Assembly: GCA_030248225.1 (NCBI GenBank)
Contig: JASANE010030161.1
Coordinates: forward strand, 1-64,000
From: Trileptium ribeirensis
Taxonomy: Eukaryota > Nematoda > Enoplea > Enoplida > Thoracostomopsidae
Length of the DNA stretch: 64,000 bases
Direction: 5' to 3'
Shown here: in pieces, positions 63,101 through 64,000 of the stretch
Layout: each line of letters opens with the position of its first letter
Position numbering within the stretch: the stretch's first letter is position 1
Made by a program: the position numbers and the translations under genes
The notes under the pieces: generated by a model
What the model saw: the letters and a program-made list of their open reading frames with translations, nothing else
Database searches by the model: none
What the model was told of the DNA's origin: nothing

Positions 63101-64000
63101 TTTTCTTTTGGACTTTCATTATTTGTATATTGATTCATTCTCGTGTTACGGTATTTGATAGTGGCATCTCGCATATGACGATTTGGAACAGGAGGATCTG
63201 AAAGCGATTGGTTTGGCTAATACTGTTACTAACAAACTTGTGTTCCACTTCAAATGGATATACAAGCTTAGCAGATGGTCGTATTATTTTCCTATTTGGC
63301 AACTAGATTGCCCCTGATCGCACCAAGGAGCCTTCGCTTTTAATACGCAAAGACACAATTCGACCAATATTCCATGGAATTGTACGCAAATTGTAATTTT
63401 ACCTGGACAATATCATTGATCTTGAGGGGAAGTAACGTTACAATTACGTTGCTTGTGCCTTGCCTTTACGAATAGCAGTTCCGCCACAAAACACAAAACA
63501 TTTCTGTGACCGCCAGCAACCGTCTCCATTTCAAAATGAGACTACTATGCCACTGAATCTTTGGTTGGCAACTGGCTGCGCCAACACAAATTGGGGGAAA
63601 CTCCAACTTCGCCCCTTTCGCTAAAAATGGGTTGGTGTTAACTGCAATGAACCGATTTCATTTTCCAAGTTCACTAGAGGCCGAGTATTGAACACCGACG
63701 CAATTTCACATATCTCTGTTCGCAACTAATTAAGATGAAGAAACACTCCTCACACTAATTTTTAAACGCCCGTTTTACTTCCCTAACCAAGGGTTGATAA
63801 AACCCTCTCATCCAGGGCGCTTACTCAACAACAAATTCCTATTTCATGCCATGATTCCCATAAATTTATGATCAACCTCTGCATTGGTTACATCAACCCA
63901 CAATTATCAAGTAATTTGTATGATAAACCGAACTACGATTCATTGTGAGATAAAATCAATCGCTGGATATCAAAGAAGGCTACAAATCCTAGCAGCAACA
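60126..64000. other. Mostly unrecognised; one possible minus-strand coding segment
   Basis: ORFs at 60700-60972 (+) and 61223-61570 (-) have no recognisable domain. The segment 62529-62968 (-) is open in two overlapping frames (MSQESHDEPPNLLWVLRV, then ARRIVLDAQWLTNARQIYLE and RAVFLNCINSRNND) with less AT bias than its surroundings. It could be a decayed coding element or a real exon. I see no promoter, splice evidence or homology to decide. Confidence 0.3.

Noticed and set aside
1..64000. CRISPR arrays, bacterial operons, plasmid or phage features
   Set aside because: Introns, LINEs and eukaryotic transposons throughout; tandem repeats seen lack the repeat-spacer pattern.

Overview
The window is AT-rich metazoan nuclear DNA dominated by decayed transposable elements. 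Everything points to an intron-rich animal: GT-AG introns (one GC-AG), AATAAA signals and CR1/Jockey-like LINEs. A lophotrochozoan or flatworm-like invertebrate would fit, but the sequence alone does not settle the taxon. I see no bacterial genes, operons, CRISPR arrays or convincing tRNA/rRNA genes.

One host gene can be assembled with confidence: a type I membrane histidine acid phosphatase on the + strand. Ten phase-compatible coding exons lie between 17386 and 47112 and total 1296 nt (431 codons plus stop). The signal-peptide exon was not found. The RHGxRxP and HD catalytic motifs are intact, and the cytosolic tail carries a GYQLL tyrosine sorting motif. Its introns are full of repeats. 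A 62-residue one-helix protein ORF at 48780-48968 is a weaker host-gene candidate.

Layout. 1-3482: CR1-like LINE-A (+), split by a 487-bp MITE. 3690-6140: tandem repeats and 3' LINE fragments. 6650-7010: A-rich low complexity. 7053-9605: broken BED-finger/hAT-like transposase. 9737-10036: hAT dimerisation-domain fragment. 10440-13235: LINE-B (-), which carries a 2A-like peptide near its N terminus. 13245-16050: degenerate tandem repeats holding a hAT-type non-autonomous element with a perfect 8-bp target duplication. 17386-47112: the phosphatase gene, with a decayed LINE in one intron, a 6.5-kb DNA transposon in another, and minisatellite/satellite arrays just before the last exon. 50316-60125: an imperfect inverted repeat with arms of about 4.1 kb around a spacer of about 1.7 kb. 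60126-64000: mostly unrecognised.

The most interesting system is the DNA transposon at 30951-37417. It has about 45-bp terminal inverted repeats, a TAA target duplication, clustered GTTCGCGAAC palindromes, an intact 240-residue ORF with a PWWP-like N terminus, and a multiply frameshifted transposase of the CGGQN type. Four short derivatives at 1830, 28315, 52209 and 57662 share its termini and TTA/TAA duplications, so the window holds a transposon together with its MITE family.
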